Source: Legionella genomosp. 1 (GTDB lineage: Bacteria; Pseudomonadota; Gammaproteobacteria; Legionellales; Legionellaceae). From it: a stretch of DNA of 7,199 nucleotides. Below, piece after piece: positions 4,999 through 7,199 of the stretch (positions are counted from its first letter, which is position 1; each line of letters begins with the position of its first letter). The position numbers were made by a program, and so were the translations under genes. The stretch lies in the NCBI GenBank assembly GCA_945889365.1, contig CAMDBQ010000068.1, forward strand, positions 1 to 7,199, read 5' to 3'. The notes beneath the pieces are model-generated. The model was not told the DNA's origin. It saw only the letters and a list, made by a program, of their open reading frames with translations, and made no database searches.

Positions 4999-6606
4999 AT
5001 GACGAAAATAATCAGTCAACTGAATCTGGCCAGCAGCGAATTTAAAGTCAATCAAACCGCGATGCAAACCTTGGTGAATCAATTGACGGAAACGGTGACA
5101 AAAATTGCGGCAGGCGGTGACGAGAAAGCACGCGCAAGGCATCGACAGCATGGCAAATTGCTACCGCGTGAACGCTTGCAACAACTGCTTGATCCAGGCA
5201 GCCCTTTTTTGGAGCTGTCTCAATTGGCAGCTTATGAAGTCTACCCTGACAACCTGCCTGCCGCTGGATTAATTACCGGCATTGGTCGGGTTACTGATCA
5301 AGAATGCATGATAGTCATCAATGATGCCACAGTAAAAGGCGGAACTTATTATCCATTAACCGTTAAAAAGCATTTGCGAGCACAGGAAATTGCACACGAC
5401 AATCACTTGCCGTGTATTTATCTTGTCGATTCAGGTGGTGCATTTTTGCCCCTGCAAGATGAAGTATTTGCCGACCGAGATCATTTCGGACGCATTTTTT
5501 ATAATCAAGCCAATCTATCTGCGCAAAACATTCCGCAAATCGCTGTGGTCATGGGCTCTTGTACAGCCGGTGGCGCCTATGTTCCGGCGATGGCAGATGA
5601 ATCGATCATGGTAAAAAATCAGGCGACTATTTTTTTAGGCGGCCCGCCCTTAGTGAAAGCCGCAACCGGTGAAGTCATCAGTGCTGAGGAGTTGGGCGGT
5701 GCTGATGTGCATTGCCGACAATCAGGCGTGGCTGATTATTACGCTGAAAGTGATGCGCATGCGTTAGTTCTCGCCAGACGTGCGGTCAGCAATTTAAATC
5801 GCCGAAAACCCGATACCGTGTGTCGAATGGAAAGCCGTGAACCCGCATATAGCCCCGAAGAACTCACCGGCATTATTCCCACCGATCCACGCAAACAATT
5901 TGATATCCGTGAAATCATCGCACGCCTGGTTGATGCGTCAGAATTCGATGAATTCAAAGCCCTTTATGGCACAACACTGGTTTGCGGGTTTGCACATATA
6001 TATGGCTTTCCGATTGGCATCATCGCCAACAACGGCATTCTGTTTGGCGAAAGCGCATTAAAAGGCGCACATTTCATCGAACTATGCACACAACGCAACA
6101 TTCCACTGGTCTTTTTGCAAAACATTACTGGCTTCATGGTTGGTAGCAAATACGAAGCGGGTGGTATTGCCAAACATGGAGCCAAAATGGTAACCGCGGT
6201 TGCCAATGCTCAAGTACCTAAGTTTACTGTAATTGTTGGCGGTAGTTTTGGTGCAGGTAATTACGCGATGTGTGGTCGGGCTTATGCCCCACGCTTCTTA
6301 TGGTCCTGGCCGAACGCACGTATTTCTGTCATGGGCGGCGATCAAGCGGCCAATGTACTGGCTCAAGTTAATCGTGACAAACAAGCTAAACAAGGCACGG
6401 TCTGGCCGACTGAGGAAGAAGAACTATTCAAAGCCAGCATGCGCGAACAATATGAAGCTCAAGGCAATCCCTATTACGCCAGCGCAAGATTATGGGATGA
6501 TGGAGTCATTGCACCACATGATACACGCAAGGTATTGGGATTGGGTTTATCAGCGGCATCAAATGCGCCGATAAAACCCACAAAGTTTGGTGTGTTTAGA
6601 ATGTAA
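4999..6606 (+). CDS. liuB: Methylcrotonyl-CoA carboxylase, carboxyltransferase (beta) subunit
   Basis: The 535-residue protein has the length usual for LiuB/MccB. With a biotin carboxylase/carrier subunit (LiuD, presumably downstream) it carboxylates 3-methylcrotonyl-CoA to 3-methylglutaconyl-CoA in the cytosol. Two crotonase-fold halves are visible. The N-terminal half carries LVDSGGAFLP (142-151), GSCTAGGAYVP (186-196), FLGGPPLVKAATGE (212-225) and ELGGADVHCRQSGVADYYA (231-249). The C-terminal half carries FLQNITGFMVG (372-382), GGSFGAGNYAMCGRAYAPRF (414-433) and VMGGDQAANVLAQV (444-457). The long GGPPLV-KAATGE and HCRQSGVADYYA stretches are typical of methylcrotonyl-CoA rather than propionyl-CoA carboxylases. 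AAAGGAA 5 nt before the ATG, overlapping the previous stop codon, supports the start. Confidence 0.92.
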   Translation: MTKIISQLNLASSEFKVNQTAMQTLVNQLTETVTKIAAGGDEKARARHRQHGKLLPRERLQQLLDPGSPFLELSQLAAYEVYPDNLPAAGLITGIGRVTDQECMIVINDATVKGGTYYPLTVKKHLRAQEIAHDNHLPCIYLVDSGGAFLPLQDEVFADRDHFGRIFYNQANLSAQNIPQIAVVMGSCTAGGAYVPAMADESIMVKNQATIFLGGPPLVKAATGEVISAEELGGADVHCRQSGVADYYAESDAHALVLARRAVSNLNRRKPDTVCRMESREPAYSPEELTGIIPTDPRKQFDIREIIARLVDASEFDEFKALYGTTLVCGFAHIYGFPIGIIANNGILFGESALKGAHFIELCTQRNIPLVFLQNITGFMVGSKYEAGGIAKHGAKMVTAVANAQVPKFTVIVGGSFGAGNYAMCGRAYAPRFLWSWPNARISVMGGDQAANVLAQVNRDKQAKQGTVWPTEEEELFKASMREQYEAQGNPYYASARLWDDGVIAPHDTRKVLGLGLSAASNAPIKPTKFGVFRM

Positions 6607-6618
6607 TGAGGTTTCATT

Positions 6619-7199
6619 ATGACAATTTTACTCAACGAAACACAAGGCCACGTGCAAATCATCACGCTGAATCGCGTCGACAAACACAATGCGTTTGATG
6701 ACACCCTGTTAGCCGATTTGCAAATACTATTGGACAACGCCATAACCGATCCAAACATTCGCGTGATCCTGCTAAAAGCTAATGGCAAGCATTTTTCGGC
6801 TGGAGCAGATCTGGCCTGGATGCAGCGCATGGCAGAATTTAGTGAGGCTGAAAATATTGCCGATGCCAAAGTGCTTGCACACGTCATGTACACCTTAAAT
6901 CAAAGCCCAAAACCCACTATCGCCATGGTACAAGGTGCCGCATATGCCGGCGGCGCGGGTCTGGTTGCCGCTTGTGACATCGCCATTGCTGCCGATACCG
7001 CACGATTTTGTTTCTCAGAAGTTAAACTAGGCTTAATCCCCGCTGTGATTAGCCCCTATGTGATCAAAGCCATCGGTGAACGCGCTGCGATGTCGTTATT
7101 CATGAGTGCAGAAGTGTTCGATGCCAAACGGGCATTTGAATTACAACTGATACAACACTGCAAACCTGAGCGCGAACTGTTAACCTATACGCTCAGTTA
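6619..7199 (+). CDS. liuC: Methylglutaconyl-CoA hydratase (enoyl-CoA hydratase family), N-terminal part
   Basis: The reading frame is open from the ATG at 6619 to the window edge, giving 193 residues of an expected 260 or so. GAGG lies 7 nt upstream, and liuB ends 12 nt before the start. Crotonase features are present. GKHFSAGADLAWM (56-68) gives the first oxyanion-hole segment, and GAAYAGGAGLVAACDIAIA (106-124) the second. Glu134 in FSEVKLGLIPAVISPYV corresponds to the second catalytic glutamate of rat enoyl-CoA hydratase (Glu164). The first catalytic glutamate (rat Glu144) is replaced by Gly114. From memory this is common in bacterial LiuC-like proteins. The enzyme would hydrate 3-methylglutaconyl-CoA to HMG-CoA. 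The assignment rests on subgroup sequence and on its position after liuB. Confidence 0.88.
   Translation, partial: MTILLNETQGHVQIITLNRVDKHNAFDDTLLADLQILLDNAITDPNIRVILLKANGKHFSAGADLAWMQRMAEFSEAENIADAKVLAHVMYTLNQSPKPTIAMVQGAAYAGGAGLVAACDIAIAADTARFCFSEVKLGLIPAVISPYVIKAIGERAAMSLFMSAEVFDAKRAFELQLIQHCKPERELLTYTLS

Noticed and set aside
6474..6893. Minus-strand 139-residue ORF across the liuB-liuC junction
   Set aside because: It is antisense to the ends of two well-recognised genes and has no family resemblance.
1..7199. tRNA, rRNA, CRISPR arrays, insertion sequences or phage genes
   Set aside because: None was seen: no cloverleaf-like segment, no regularly spaced repeats, and no transposase or integrase motifs on either strand.

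Overview
The window looks like chromosomal DNA of a gammaproteobacterium of moderate GC content. The reasons are a ribosomal-protein arginine hydroxylase of the RoxA/YcfD type, a compact leucine/isovalerate (liu) catabolic operon, and Shine-Dalgarno sites and sigma70-like promoters of ordinary proteobacterial form. The gene mix would suit a Legionellales/Coxiella-like lineage, but that is an impression from protein style, not from a database search.

Layout. (1) Bases 1-397, minus strand: a type II toxin-antitoxin pair, with a Phd/YefM-like antitoxin and a VapC-like PIN toxin that runs off the left edge. The two genes overlap by ATGA. A consensus-quality promoter lies upstream and overlaps a pair of direct repeats that look like an autoregulatory operator. 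(2) Bases 398-582: intergenic, holding the TA promoter, a perfect 11-bp stem-loop, and a probable terminator directly after roxA. (3) Bases 583-2205, minus strand: a two-gene unit of a shortened methyltransferase-like protein followed 6 nt later by roxA, a JmjC/cupin 2-oxoglutarate oxygenase expected to hydroxylate an arginine of ribosomal protein L16. (4) Bases 2206-2333: a divergent control region with an 18-bp near-perfect palindrome and back-to-back promoter candidates. (5) Bases 2334-7199, plus strand: a tightly packed operon of isovaleryl-CoA dehydrogenase (liuA), an acetyl-CoA acetyltransferase-type thiolase, a small three-helix membrane protein, the carboxyltransferase subunit of methylcrotonyl-CoA carboxylase (liuB), and the start of methylglutaconyl-CoA hydratase (liuC), cut by the right edge.

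How the genes work together. LiuA oxidises isovaleryl-CoA to 3-methylcrotonyl-CoA, LiuB (with a biotin subunit, expected downstream) carboxylates it to 3-methylglutaconyl-CoA, and LiuC hydrates this to HMG-CoA. HMG-CoA lyase, not in view, would yield acetyl-CoA and acetoacetate. The thiolase would finish the route once acetoacetate is activated to acetoacetyl-CoA. The membrane protein overlaps the thiolase gene and has no known place in the pathway. It, the degenerate methyltransferase-like protein and the palindromic operator candidate are the least explained parts. I see no clear evidence of a wholly new multi-gene system; most of the window is recognisable metabolism.
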